DNA from: Bog-756 sp963828385
GTDB taxonomy: Bacteria; Actinomycetota; Acidimicrobiia; Acidimicrobiales; RAAP-2
DNA: 64,000 bases
Direction: 5' to 3'
Assembly: GCA_963828385.1 (NCBI GenBank)
Contig: CAWHEF010000002.1
Span: 62,001-126,000, forward strand
Positions 48,975 through 56,916 of the stretch are shown piece by piece (position 1 is the stretch's first letter; each line of letters opens with the position of its first letter). Position numbers and translations under genes: made by a program. The notes under the pieces are model-generated. The model was given only the letters and a program-made list of their open reading frames with translations. It did not search any database and was not told where the DNA came from.

Positions 48975-49684
48975 TCGACATCGGCCACGGTCACGACATC
49001 GGGCTGGGGTGGCCGGGCCACCATCACCACCGGGATGCCGAGCTCACGGGCGGCCACGAGCTTCGCCACGGTCGCCTTTCCTCCGGAGTTCTTCGACACG
49101 ACGGCGTCGATGTCGCGCCTGACGAGCAGGTCACGCTCGTGGTCGACGTCGAAGGGTCCCCTGGCCAGCAGGAGCTCGTGACGGGGCGCCAGCTCGTCGG
49201 GGGGTTCGATCGACCGCACCAGAAACCGGGCGCGGGACGCGGCGAAGTGGCCTGTCCCCCGGCGACCGATGGTCAGGAGCACTCGCCGGGCGCCGATGGA
49301 CTCGATCGCCCGGCTCGCCTCCGCCAGGTCGGTGACGTCGATCCAGCGATCGTCCGGACTCGGCGCCCACGGTGGTCGGAGGAGCCGGCAAAGCGGCGTG
49401 CCGGTCGCCGACGCCGCCTCCTCGGCGTGGAAGGGCATGACCGCGGCGAAAGGATGGGTGGCATCGATCACGGCGGCGAATCGCCCCTCGCCCAACGCAT
49501 CGATGAGCCCGGACACGCCACCGAACCCTCCCCGGCGGACGGACCCGGCCCGGGTGCCGGGACGGGAGGTGATGCCGGCCAGCGAGCTCACCACGTCGAC
49601 ACCGTGGTTCGCGGTGAGCACTTCGGCCAGTCCCGTGGCTTCAGTGGTGCCGGCCAGCACGAGGACGCTCGTCACGTCGGCCAT
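48935..49684 (-). CDS. cobK: Precorrin-6A reductase
   Basis: This 249-residue NADPH enzyme reduces precorrin-6A to 6B. LVLAGTTEATGLAEVL, VIDATHPFAAVMPFHAEEA, RRVLLTIGRRGTGHFA and DAVVSKNSGGKATVAKL are the CobK/CbiJ hallmarks. ATG 49684 is chosen because the nucleotide motif follows within 10 residues. It is divergent from cobQ across 62 bases and convergent with cobJ. Confidence 0.92.
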   Translation of the reverse strand: MADVTSVLVLAGTTEATGLAEVLTANHGVDVVSSLAGITSRPGTRAGSVRRGGFGGVSGLIDALGEGRFAAVIDATHPFAAVMPFHAEEAASATGTPLCRLLRPPWAPSPDDRWIDVTDLAEASRAIESIGARRVLLTIGRRGTGHFAASRARFLVRSIEPPDELAPRHELLLARGPFDVDHERDLLVRRDIDAVVSKNSGGKATVAKLVAARELGIPVVMVARPPQPDVVTVADVDHAVDWLDRTIGL

Positions 49685-49746
49685 CGTAGAGACACGCATC
49701 GAGGAGACGGCGAGCACCGACCCAGGCGCAGTGGAGGGAGCCTCCG

Positions 49747-51162
49747 ATGAGTGCGGGTGCGACCGGGCTCCGACCGTTGATGGTCCTCGGGTGCACGTCG
49801 AGCGCCGGCAAGAGCCTCCTCGTGACCGCCCTCGCCCGCTGGTTCGCTCGGCAGGGGATCGATGTCGTCCCGTTCAAGGCCCAGAACATGTCGAACAACG
49901 CCCGCGTTGTCGACGGCGGTGAGATCGGTGTGGCCCAGTGGCTCCAGGCCGGCGCTGCCTTGGTGGAACCGAGTCTCGACATGAACCCCGTGTTGCTCAA
50001 GCCGGAAGGGGACTCCCGCAGCCAGGTCGTCGTGGACGGCGTGGCCCGTCATGACCTGACGGCCATGCCATGGCGCCGGCGCGGCCCCGAGCTGTGGCCG
50101 TCGATGTCGGCGGCGTTCGACCGGCTCAGAGCCGGGCACCAGCTCGTGCTGATCGAAGGAGCGGGCAGCCCGGCCGAGATCAACCTTCCTGACCTCGTCA
50201 ACAAGCGGGTGCTCGACCACGCCGAGGCCGCCGCCCTGCTCGTGGCGGACATCGACCGGGGCGGGGCGTTCGCCCACCTGTACGGCACCTGGGCCCTCGT
50301 CCCCGAGGAGACCCGGTCGCGCCTTTCCGCATTCGTGCTCAACAAGTTCCGGGGCGACGCGAGCCTCCTCGATCCGGGACCGTCGATCCTCACCGAGCGG
50401 ACCGGCATGCGGCTGGCCGGCGTGGTTCCCGTCCTCGACCACGAGCTCCCCGACGAGGAAGGCGGCACCGTGCGGGTGACCCCGCCAGAGGGCGCTCCCG
50501 ATGTCGCTGTGGTGCGCTACCCGTACGCGTCGAACCTCGACGAGCTCCACCTGCTCGGTCACGTGACCCGGCTGCGGTGGGCGACGACCCCGAGCGAGCT
50601 CGCCGGAGCCGAGCTCGTCGTTCTCCCGGGCTCGAAGCACGTGGCAGCCGACGTCGCCTGGATCCGCCGCCAGCGCCTCGACCGCGCCCTGCGAGAACGG
50701 GCCGATCGAGGGGCCTCGGTCCTCGGCATCTGCGGTGGCTGCATGGTGCTCGGCGAGCGCGTCGACGACAGTGAAGGGATCGAAGGAGCGTGCCATGGGC
50801 TCGGCCTCCTCCCGTTGTCGACGGAGATGGGGACGAGGAAGCTCACACGGCCTACCGCAGTCCGGTTCCCGGAGCTCGAGCCACCCTGGGATCCCCTGAG
50901 CGGCATCGAGGTGACCGGGTACGAGATCCGCAACGGCGAGGTCTCCGGTGACGCCGTCGCCCTCGGTCCGGCCCTCTGGGGTCGTGGCGCCGTCCTCGCC
51001 ACCACGGTCCACGGACTGCTCGAGAGCCCCGACGTCCTCGTTGCGCTCTTCGGCGTCCGTCCCTCACCGGTGCTCGAGAGGACGTTCGACTACCTGGCCG
51101 ACGCAGTCGAGCGCCATCTCGACACCGGCCTGCTGTGGGACCTGGTCGGCTTACGCCGCTGA
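49747..51162 (+). CDS. cobQ: Cobyric acid synthase
   Basis: This 471-residue glutamine-dependent enzyme amidates side chains b, d, e and g. The N-terminal domain has VLGCTSSAGKSLLVTALARW, FKAQNMSNNARV and LIEGAGSPAEINLPD. The amidotransferase domain has VVLPGSKHVAADVAWI, SVLGICGGCMVLGERV (nucleophile Cys) and TTVHGLLES. It is intact and transcribed alone away from cobK. Confidence 0.95.
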   Translation: MSAGATGLRPLMVLGCTSSAGKSLLVTALARWFARQGIDVVPFKAQNMSNNARVVDGGEIGVAQWLQAGAALVEPSLDMNPVLLKPEGDSRSQVVVDGVARHDLTAMPWRRRGPELWPSMSAAFDRLRAGHQLVLIEGAGSPAEINLPDLVNKRVLDHAEAAALLVADIDRGGAFAHLYGTWALVPEETRSRLSAFVLNKFRGDASLLDPGPSILTERTGMRLAGVVPVLDHELPDEEGGTVRVTPPEGAPDVAVVRYPYASNLDELHLLGHVTRLRWATTPSELAGAELVVLPGSKHVAADVAWIRRQRLDRALRERADRGASVLGICGGCMVLGERVDDSEGIEGACHGLGLLPLSTEMGTRKLTRPTAVRFPELEPPWDPLSGIEVTGYEIRNGEVSGDAVALGPALWGRGAVLATTVHGLLESPDVLVALFGVRPSPVLERTFDYLADAVERHLDTGLLWDLVGLRR

Positions 51163-51389
51163 CGGATGCCCGTCCGCGGCGTAACGGAGCGATATCCCGG
51201 AGGAGGGCCACCTGCATGCCCATGGCCGAGTCTGTCACCTGTGCAACGTACGGTCCTGGGACCGCCGGACCGGACATGCTCGATACGGCAACCTCAGCCC
51301 AGCTTCTCCTTCCCGAATCCGGATGTCGAGGAGCTCCAACGACAGTGGCCTACGCATTCCCAGCACCTGGGCCCTGACACTCTGCCCGG

Positions 51390-52982
51390 TCAGTTCTTGC
51401 TTGGAGTCTGCAGGTTCCAGGTACGCCCGCTGGCGGGTCCATGAGCCGAAAACGGCGACAGTCGATTCGAAACTCCCTCCGCGGCTACGACGCCCCGCGC
51501 CGGTCGGCCCGGGAGGCGTAGGGCGGTAACGGCACCACCCCAACAAATCACCGCGGCGGCGACACAGGCAATGTGCAAGCCACTCATGAACGAAGCGGTG
51601 ACGTCCTGTACCAAACCTTGCGAGCGCGGAGCTTGGCTGACCACTCCGAGCGCCGCTCCGACGGAGGTCTGGGCTTTCGTGAACGCGGCAACCGGCAGAT
51701 TGTGCACCGGTGAGGCAAGGAGATGATGGAGGAAAGCCGTGCTGTAAACACTGCCGATAACGGCGACGCCAAGTGCACCACCCGTCTCCCTTGTGGCGTC
51801 GTTCACCGCTGAACCGACCCCAGCTTTCGCAGCGGGGAGAACACTGAGAATTGACTCGGTTGCTGGAGTGCTCGTGAGACCCAGCCCGAAACCCATGATG
51901 ACCATCTGGGTAGCGATCTGGAGGTAAGGGTCCATCGTGGCTGAGATGGCGATCCAGGCAAAGGACAGCCCGAAGAGCGTGAGGCCGGACACGACGATCA
52001 ATCGGGTGCCGAGTCGACTCGCTAAGCGCGCCCCCAGAACGGAGCCGACGGCGATGCTCATCGCAACAGGCAGGATCCGTACGCCAGTAGAAAGCGTCCC
52101 GTAGTGACGGATGAATTGAAAATACTGCGTGATGAGGAAAATGAATCCGAACAGAGCGAAGAACGCGATGGTCACTGCAGCGCTGGCGGCTGAGAATGCG
52201 GGCACCTTGAACAGGGTGACGTCGAGCATTGGCTTGGCGGTGCGCCGTTCGATGATGACAAACAAAACTCCAATGGCCAGCGTGCCGGCGAATCCGCCGA
52301 TGGTGACTCCAGATCCCCAACCGCGCCCCGGTGCTTCAATAATCGTGTAGACAAGTAGCGCGATTGCCGCGGAGGAAGCCAATAACCCGGGCAGGTCGAG
52401 TCGGGCACCGCCAGGTTCGCGAGATTCGGGAACGATGAACACAGCGGCAATTGCCGCGATCGCCGCGGCCGGTACAAGCGCCAAGAATACCGATCCATAC
52501 CAAAAGTGTGCGAGGAGCAAGCCGCCGGTCACTGGACCAACGGCCACTCCGAGACCGGTGACCGCTCCCCATATTCCGATCGCACCTGCCCGTTCTTTGC
52601 GATCGGTATAGGCGTTGGTAATGATCGACAGGGTGGTGGGATAGATTAGGGCGGCGAAGGCACCCATGACGAAGCGGATGCCTATCAGTGCAGACGCGCT
52701 GTGCGAAACACCGCCGGCGGCCGAGGCAAAGGCGAACCCGAGGAGGCCAACAATAAGCACGGGGCGCCGTCCGAAGCGATCTCCAATCGAACCACCTGTG
52801 AGCACCAGCGCAGCGAATGCCAGGCTGTAGGCATCAACGACCCACTGAAGCGTGCTCGTGCCGGCCCCGAGCTGCCGGGTCAACGATGGGAGCGCGACAT
52901 TGACAATGGTTGTGTCCAGGTTGATTGCGAACACGGCCAGGCATACGGTCGCCAGCAGCGCCCCTCGGCGACGGGAGCTCAT
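51390..52982 (-). CDS. MFS drug-resistance transporter (DHA2, EmrB/QacA type)
   Basis: This 530-residue permease has 14 predicted helices. VFAINLDTTIVNVALPSL is the motif-D-like first helix, LTGGSIGDRFGRRPVLI is motif A, and GIWGAVTGLGVAVGPVTGGL is motif C of drug/proton antiporters. It ends in a Ser/Arg-rich tail. The DNA is visibly less GC-rich than the cob genes on either side. It lies 14 bases after the cupin gene, in a minus-strand set controlled by the divergent TetR gene. It probably effluxes a toxic organic compound. Confidence 0.88.
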   Translation of the reverse strand: MSSRRRGALLATVCLAVFAINLDTTIVNVALPSLTRQLGAGTSTLQWVVDAYSLAFAALVLTGGSIGDRFGRRPVLIVGLLGFAFASAAGGVSHSASALIGIRFVMGAFAALIYPTTLSIITNAYTDRKERAGAIGIWGAVTGLGVAVGPVTGGLLLAHFWYGSVFLALVPAAAIAAIAAVFIVPESREPGGARLDLPGLLASSAAIALLVYTIIEAPGRGWGSGVTIGGFAGTLAIGVLFVIIERRTAKPMLDVTLFKVPAFSAASAAVTIAFFALFGFIFLITQYFQFIRHYGTLSTGVRILPVAMSIAVGSVLGARLASRLGTRLIVVSGLTLFGLSFAWIAISATMDPYLQIATQMVIMGFGLGLTSTPATESILSVLPAAKAGVGSAVNDATRETGGALGVAVIGSVYSTAFLHHLLASPVHNLPVAAFTKAQTSVGAALGVVSQAPRSQGLVQDVTASFMSGLHIACVAAAVICWGGAVTALRLPGRPARGVVAAEGVSNRLSPFSAHGPASGRTWNLQTPSKN

Positions 52983-52996
52983 CGCAGTCAGGTCTT

Positions 52997-53362
52997 TTAG
53001 AGACGGAAGACAGAAACGTAGGTGGACGGACTCTGAACCTCGAAGTCGGTATGTTCTGATCCCCGTGCGGCGGCGTAGCCGTCACCGGTGTTCATCTGTT
53101 GCCCCTGGTTTCGTATACTGCCTTCGACGAGGTAGAAGAACTCCGCATGGGCGTGTTGGTGTTGAGGGGTCTCGTATCCGGCTTCGGCTTGGATTAATGC
53201 GATGGTGTACCCGTCTGCTTCGCCGAGAATTTTGGCTCGGGCCTTATCCCCGTTGCCCCAGGGGAGCCACTCGAGGTCGCTGTCGTGTCTGATGTCCCAG
53301 TTGTCCGCCGACGGGGACTGATTGCTGCTGGTCATGTCGGATCCTTTTGCGTGTGGGTTCAT
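52997..53362 (-). CDS. Cupin-domain protein
   Basis: This 121-residue single-domain cupin has ETPQHQHAHAEFFYLVEGSI with the metal-binding His/Glu pattern, and the second motif GDGYAAARGSEHTDFE. It is probably a small-molecule-binding or dioxygenase-like protein. It lies between the monooxygenase-like gene and the MFS gene on the same strand. An internal ATG ten codons in (MTSSNQS) is an alternative start. Confidence 0.78.
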   Translation of the reverse strand: MNPHAKGSDMTSSNQSPSADNWDIRHDSDLEWLPWGNGDKARAKILGEADGYTIALIQAEAGYETPQHQHAHAEFFYLVEGSIRNQGQQMNTGDGYAAARGSEHTDFEVQSPSTYVSVFRL

Positions 53363-53375
53363 GGGTATCTGTTCG

Positions 53376-53756
53376 TTACGCTACGGATGCCTTGCGATCG
53401 GGCCAGCCTGAGGGGATGCTCAAACCGGTCATGGTCGAGGTGGCGAATCGGGTCGGGCCCATCAACGGGTGCAACCTGGCGATGATCTGGCGATGAGGCT
53501 CGCTGGCCGCAAAGCTATCGAGGTGCTGCTGGTCGGCCCAGACGGAGAAGGTCCAAAACGTACGGTGCACCAGGTCGGCGTAGAGGCCATATCCGACCAA
53601 CCCCTCCGCTGAGGCGAGCTGGCGGCGGATGGCTCGGGTGTCGCGCAAGAACCCGAGGATGGAGCGGGACCGTTTGAGAGGAAGTTTGGATGACATGACC
53701 ACGTAGCTGCGGTCAGGTTCGACGGGCCCCCGGCTGCTCCAAGGCAATGCTGGCAT
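53376..53756 (-). CDS. Antibiotic-biosynthesis-monooxygenase/DUF3291-like protein
   Basis: This 126-residue protein of dimeric alpha/beta-barrel type has SYVVMSSKLPLKRSRSILGF, LYADLVHRTFWTFSVWADQQ and HLDSFAASEPHRQIIARL. Such proteins are cofactor-free monooxygenases or their relatives, including spheroidene-monooxygenase-like forms. ATG 53756 follows gaggat. It is the first gene of the minus-strand module divergent from TetR, so it probably modifies the compound that the MFS pump exports. Confidence 0.62.
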   Translation of the reverse strand: MPALPWSSRGPVEPDRSYVVMSSKLPLKRSRSILGFLRDTRAIRRQLASAEGLVGYGLYADLVHRTFWTFSVWADQQHLDSFAASEPHRQIIARLHPLMGPTRFATSTMTGLSIPSGWPDRKASVA

Positions 53757-53813
53757 CGGCTTATCCTCATGTATACAGTGTGAACATTCGTACCATATCG
53801 AGGCCATTTCACG
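53757..53813. promoter_or_regulatory. Divergent promoter with candidate TetR operator
   Basis: The 57 bases between the monooxygenase-like gene and tetR are AT-rich compared with their surroundings. They contain the palindrome TGTATACA at 53770-53777 followed by gtgtgaacattcgtac. TetR regulators usually bind such short divergent regions. The exact site is inference. Confidence 0.4.
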
Positions 53814-54431
53814 GTGTCAACATCTCGGATCAAGTCCACTGGAGCGACGTATCACCACGGTCGTCTCCGGGAAGCATTGGTGGAGGTAGCCATGGGTGCC
53901 GCCCGCGCCGGTGGCCCCGAGGCCGTGGTGCTGCGGGCGCTTAGCCGACAGGTCGGGGTGACTGCCAACGCCGCTTACCGTCACTTCGCTGACCGCGACG
54001 ATCTCCTGCGGGCCGTGGCCCGACGCTGTCTTGACCATATGGGGGAACTCATGGAAGCCCGATTGGCCGAGGTCGAGCTCCCCACCGGACCAGAGGAGGC
54101 CTGGAAGCGGCTCCATGTCGCCGGCCGAGCCTACGTGGAGTTCGCCGTGTCAGAACCGGGCTGGTTCCACACCTCCTTCGCCATCCCAGTTGATCCAGAA
54201 CCTCGTCGCCCGGGAGGAGCACGAGGGCTGTTTAGCATCCTCGTCTCCGTTCTCGACCAGTTGGAAGAGACCGGAGCGATCACTGAGGAGGCGCGAATCG
54301 GTGCGGAATACGTTGCCTGGTCCGCTGTGCATGGCATCGCCACACTCCTCACAGGCGGATCCCTGCGAGATCTGCCACCCGAAGAGCGCGACGCCGCAAT
54401 CGAGCGAGTCATCCTCGCGGTGTCCTTTTGA
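53814..54431 (+). CDS. TetR/AcrR-family transcriptional regulator
   Basis: This 205-residue protein has an N-terminal helix-turn-helix: LREALVEVAMGAARAGG, VVLRALSRQVGVTANAAYRH, FADRDDLLRAVA. The C-terminal half resembles the WHG/TetR_C_33 ligand domain (AGRAYVEFAVSEPGWFHTSF). GTG 53814 is the only reasonable start before the conserved helix. It is divergent from the monooxygenase-cupin-MFS set, which it most likely represses. Confidence 0.87.
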   Translation: MSTSRIKSTGATYHHGRLREALVEVAMGAARAGGPEAVVLRALSRQVGVTANAAYRHFADRDDLLRAVARRCLDHMGELMEARLAEVELPTGPEEAWKRLHVAGRAYVEFAVSEPGWFHTSFAIPVDPEPRRPGGARGLFSILVSVLDQLEETGAITEEARIGAEYVAWSAVHGIATLLTGGSLRDLPPEERDAAIERVILAVSF

Positions 54432-54610
54432 AGAAGCCTCCCCGCCTGCCGTCTTTGGCTAGACGTCGTTCTGGAACTACCAGATCGGTTCGCTGCTCTG
54501 TACCGAAACGCCCAACGGGAACATGCTCGTTCCGTAACCGGCAACCTCGATGGGGCGTGCCGCCCGCAGATCGCAAAATACGGAGGGTCTGACGAGGGTC
54601 GGAGGCCGTT

Positions 54611-55024
54611 CTATCGTCCGTTGCGGTGCAGCGTGTAGCCGAGCGCGCAGATGGCAGGGATCAGCGTGGCGGGGACAAGATTGGCCGGTACGCCGGCGAC
54701 GCGAGGGAGGTGTCCCGGCTCATCCTCGACCGCGGTGCCCGGCGTGGCCAGGGCGAGCCAAAACGGTGCCCAGGCGATGGTGGGGACCAGGGCAGCGGTC
54801 TTCACGCCGAGGTCACGCTCGGCGCTGAGCTGGCCGGGTCGCCACAGCAGCCACAGCGCAAGCAGCTGCGAACCCACGATGCTGCCCCAGCCCGCTGCGC
54901 CATGGAACCGGGCGTGGGGCGGCCACTGAGGATTGAACACGTGCGTGCGGTTGAGATCGGCACGCCCGGTGCCAACGATCGTGCCCACGGCCGCCCCGCT
55001 CAGCACGATCCGGCTGATTCTCAT
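54611..55024 (-). CDS. DUF6640-like small membrane protein
   Basis: This 137-residue protein has about four hydrophobic helices and the segment RTHVFNPQWPPHARFHGA, which matches the conserved core of DUF6640. The function is unknown. ATG 55024 lies 23 bases after the chelatase stop, so it could be the last gene of the riboswitch-controlled transcript. It then meets tetR convergently across 179 gene-free bases. Confidence 0.65.
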   Translation of the reverse strand: MRISRIVLSGAAVGTIVGTGRADLNRTHVFNPQWPPHARFHGAAGWGSIVGSQLLALWLLWRPGQLSAERDLGVKTAALVPTIAWAPFWLALATPGTAVEDEPGHLPRVAGVPANLVPATLIPAICALGYTLHRNGR

Positions 55025-55047
55025 GTCCCTGCCCTCCTCCGCCACGA

Positions 55048-56916
55048 TCAGGCGCCTACCCGGTGGCGCACCGCATCGGTCAGCCCGGGCAGGTCGAGCG
55101 AGGAGGCGTCGACACATGGAGCACCCATGGCCTCGGCCAGCCGACCGGCCAGGTTCAACCGCAGCGGGCCGGTCTCACAGTCGAGCACGATGCTCTGGAT
55201 GCGTCGACGCCTCACTGTTGCTGCCGCCTCCATGGCCAGCTCGACGGCATAGGGGGAGCCCGTTGCCCGCCCGTCGGTGAGGACGGCGAGCAGGGCCCCT
55301 GTCTTGTCGGAGACGGTCTGCTCGGCGACCTGGAGGCCGAGGGAGATACCGGCGGCGAGCGGCGTATCGCCACCGGTGACGAGATCGACGAGCCGGTTGC
55401 GGGCCACCTCGATGCTGGACGTGGGCGAGAGCAGCACGGTGGCGCCGGCGTCCCGGAACCCCACCAAGCCGACCTTGTGGCGCCGAAGGTAGGCGTCGGA
55501 GAGGAGTCCGATGGCGACGCCGGTGGCGACGCGGGCGCGTTCCTCCGCGCCCATCGAACCGCTGAGATCTACACACAGCACGAGGGTGCGCGGGGCTCGG
55601 GCCACTCTGATCTCAGATCGGAGGTCCTCGCGTCGTAGCGGCGCTTCGCGGTCGTCGGCACGTCGGCCGGCGAGGGCCCGTGCCGTGGCGGCGACGGAGA
55701 CCGTCCCACTCTCGGACAGCAGTGCGTCGCGCACGAACCGGCCACGCCCGTCGGTGGTCGTCCCCGGGTGGGGGACCGGTGGCGCACGGAGCTCACCCAC
55801 GACCAGCGGCCGCTCGGAAGCTCGCGATGGAGGGCGGCCCGCCTCACCATCGCAGTCCTCGCCGGTGTCGTCACCGGTGCCGTCTTCGGCGTTGTCCCTG
55901 CCGGTGTTGTCGCCGCGCTCGCCCCTGTCCTCGTCCGGCCTGCTGTCGGCGTCAGGTGGCGGCACCACCTTCTCCAGGGCCTCGTCGAGCTGGCGCCGGT
56001 CGAGCACGGGTGGATCGAAGGGACCTCGCCGCTGGCGGTGGGCGAGGACGAGGGGCGCCACCTCCCGCATGTCGTCTGCGGTCGTCTCGGTGCGGCCATT
56101 GAGCCCGGCCAGCGCCGCCGCCGCCCGGCACAAGGTGAGATCGGCCCGCAATCCCTCGGTCCCCACCTCAGCGGCGAGAAGGACGGCCGCCTCGATCAGG
56201 GTCTCGGGGATCGTCGCCGGCACGGCTCCGATTCCCGATGTGGAGGACACCGCCGGATTCATCGGCGCCGGGACGCAAAGGGACTCTGGCTCCGTCGAGG
56301 TGACGGGCTCAGTGGCGGCTCTCCCCGAGAGCCGGTGGCCGTCGAAGGCCAGCCGCCTGCGCACGGCCTCGGCCCGGGTAGCCACATCCACCGGCGTTGT
56401 GATGTCGACGCACAGGCCGAAGCGGTCGAGCAGCTGGGGCCGGAGCTCCCCCTCCTCGGGGTTCATGGATCCGATGAGGACGAACTCGGACGGATGGCGG
56501 TGGGACATCCGTCCCGCTCGACGATGTTCACGCCCGACACGCTGACGTCGAGCAGCACGTCGACCAGATGGTCCGCGAGCAGGTTGACCTCGTCCACGTA
56601 GAGGACCCCCCGTGGGCCTGGGGAGGAGCCCGGGACGGAAGCGCCCGCCCTTTCCGGTGAGGGCGGCGACGGTGTCGATCGTGCCCACCACCCGGTCCTC
56701 GGTGGCACCGATGGGCAGTTCGACGAAGGGCGCGTCACCGATCAGTTCGGCCAGTCCCCGAGCCAACGTCGTCTTCGCCGTTCCCTTGTGGCCGCGGAGG
56801 AGGACGCCGCCGATCCGGTGGTCGACGGTTGCCAGCAGGAGCGCCGTCTTGGCCTCGTGCTGTCCGACCACGCTGTCGAAGGGGAACGTCGGAGACGTCG
56901 ACCGTGATCCTCCCAC
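55048..56916 (-). CDS. ChlI/ChlD-type (MoxR/VWA) chelatase subunit, cobaltochelatase partner (paired frame breaks)
   Basis: The N-terminal AAA+ domain starts FPFDSVVGQHEAKTALLLAT with the P-loop RGHKGTAKTTLARGLAELI. The Walker B region VLYVDEVNLLADHLVDVLLD appears in the neighbouring frame between about 56500 and 56620, so two compensating indels flank it. A GSMNPEEGELRPQLLDRFGL sensor, an acidic/Gly linker and a von Willebrand A domain with MIDAS DLSGSMGAEE follow. This fused I-D architecture drives metal insertion by CobN in many actinobacteria in place of CobS/CobT. GTG 56916 overlaps the end of cobN. It forms part of the riboswitch operon. Confidence 0.85.
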   Translation of the reverse strand: MGGSRSTSPTFPFDSVVGQHEAKTALLLATVDHRIGGVLLRGHKGTAKTTLARGLAELIGDAPFVELPIGATEDRVVGTIDTVAALTGKGGRFRPGLLPRPTGGPLRGRGQPARGPSGRRAARRQRVGREHRRAGRMSHRHPSEFVLIGSMNPEEGELRPQLLDRFGLCVDITTPVDVATRAEAVRRRLAFDGHRLSGRAATEPVTSTEPESLCVPAPMNPAVSSTSGIGAVPATIPETLIEAAVLLAAEVGTEGLRADLTLCRAAAALAGLNGRTETTADDMREVAPLVLAHRQRRGPFDPPVLDRRQLDEALEKVVPPPDADSRPDEDRGERGDNTGRDNAEDGTGDDTGEDCDGEAGRPPSRASERPLVVGELRAPPVPHPGTTTDGRGRFVRDALLSESGTVSVAATARALAGRRADDREAPLRREDLRSEIRVARAPRTLVLCVDLSGSMGAEERARVATGVAIGLLSDAYLRRHKVGLVGFRDAGATVLLSPTSSIEVARNRLVDLVTGGDTPLAAGISLGLQVAEQTVSDKTGALLAVLTDGRATGSPYAVELAMEAAATVRRRRIQSIVLDCETGPLRLNLAGRLAEAMGAPCVDASSLDLPGLTDAVRHRVGA

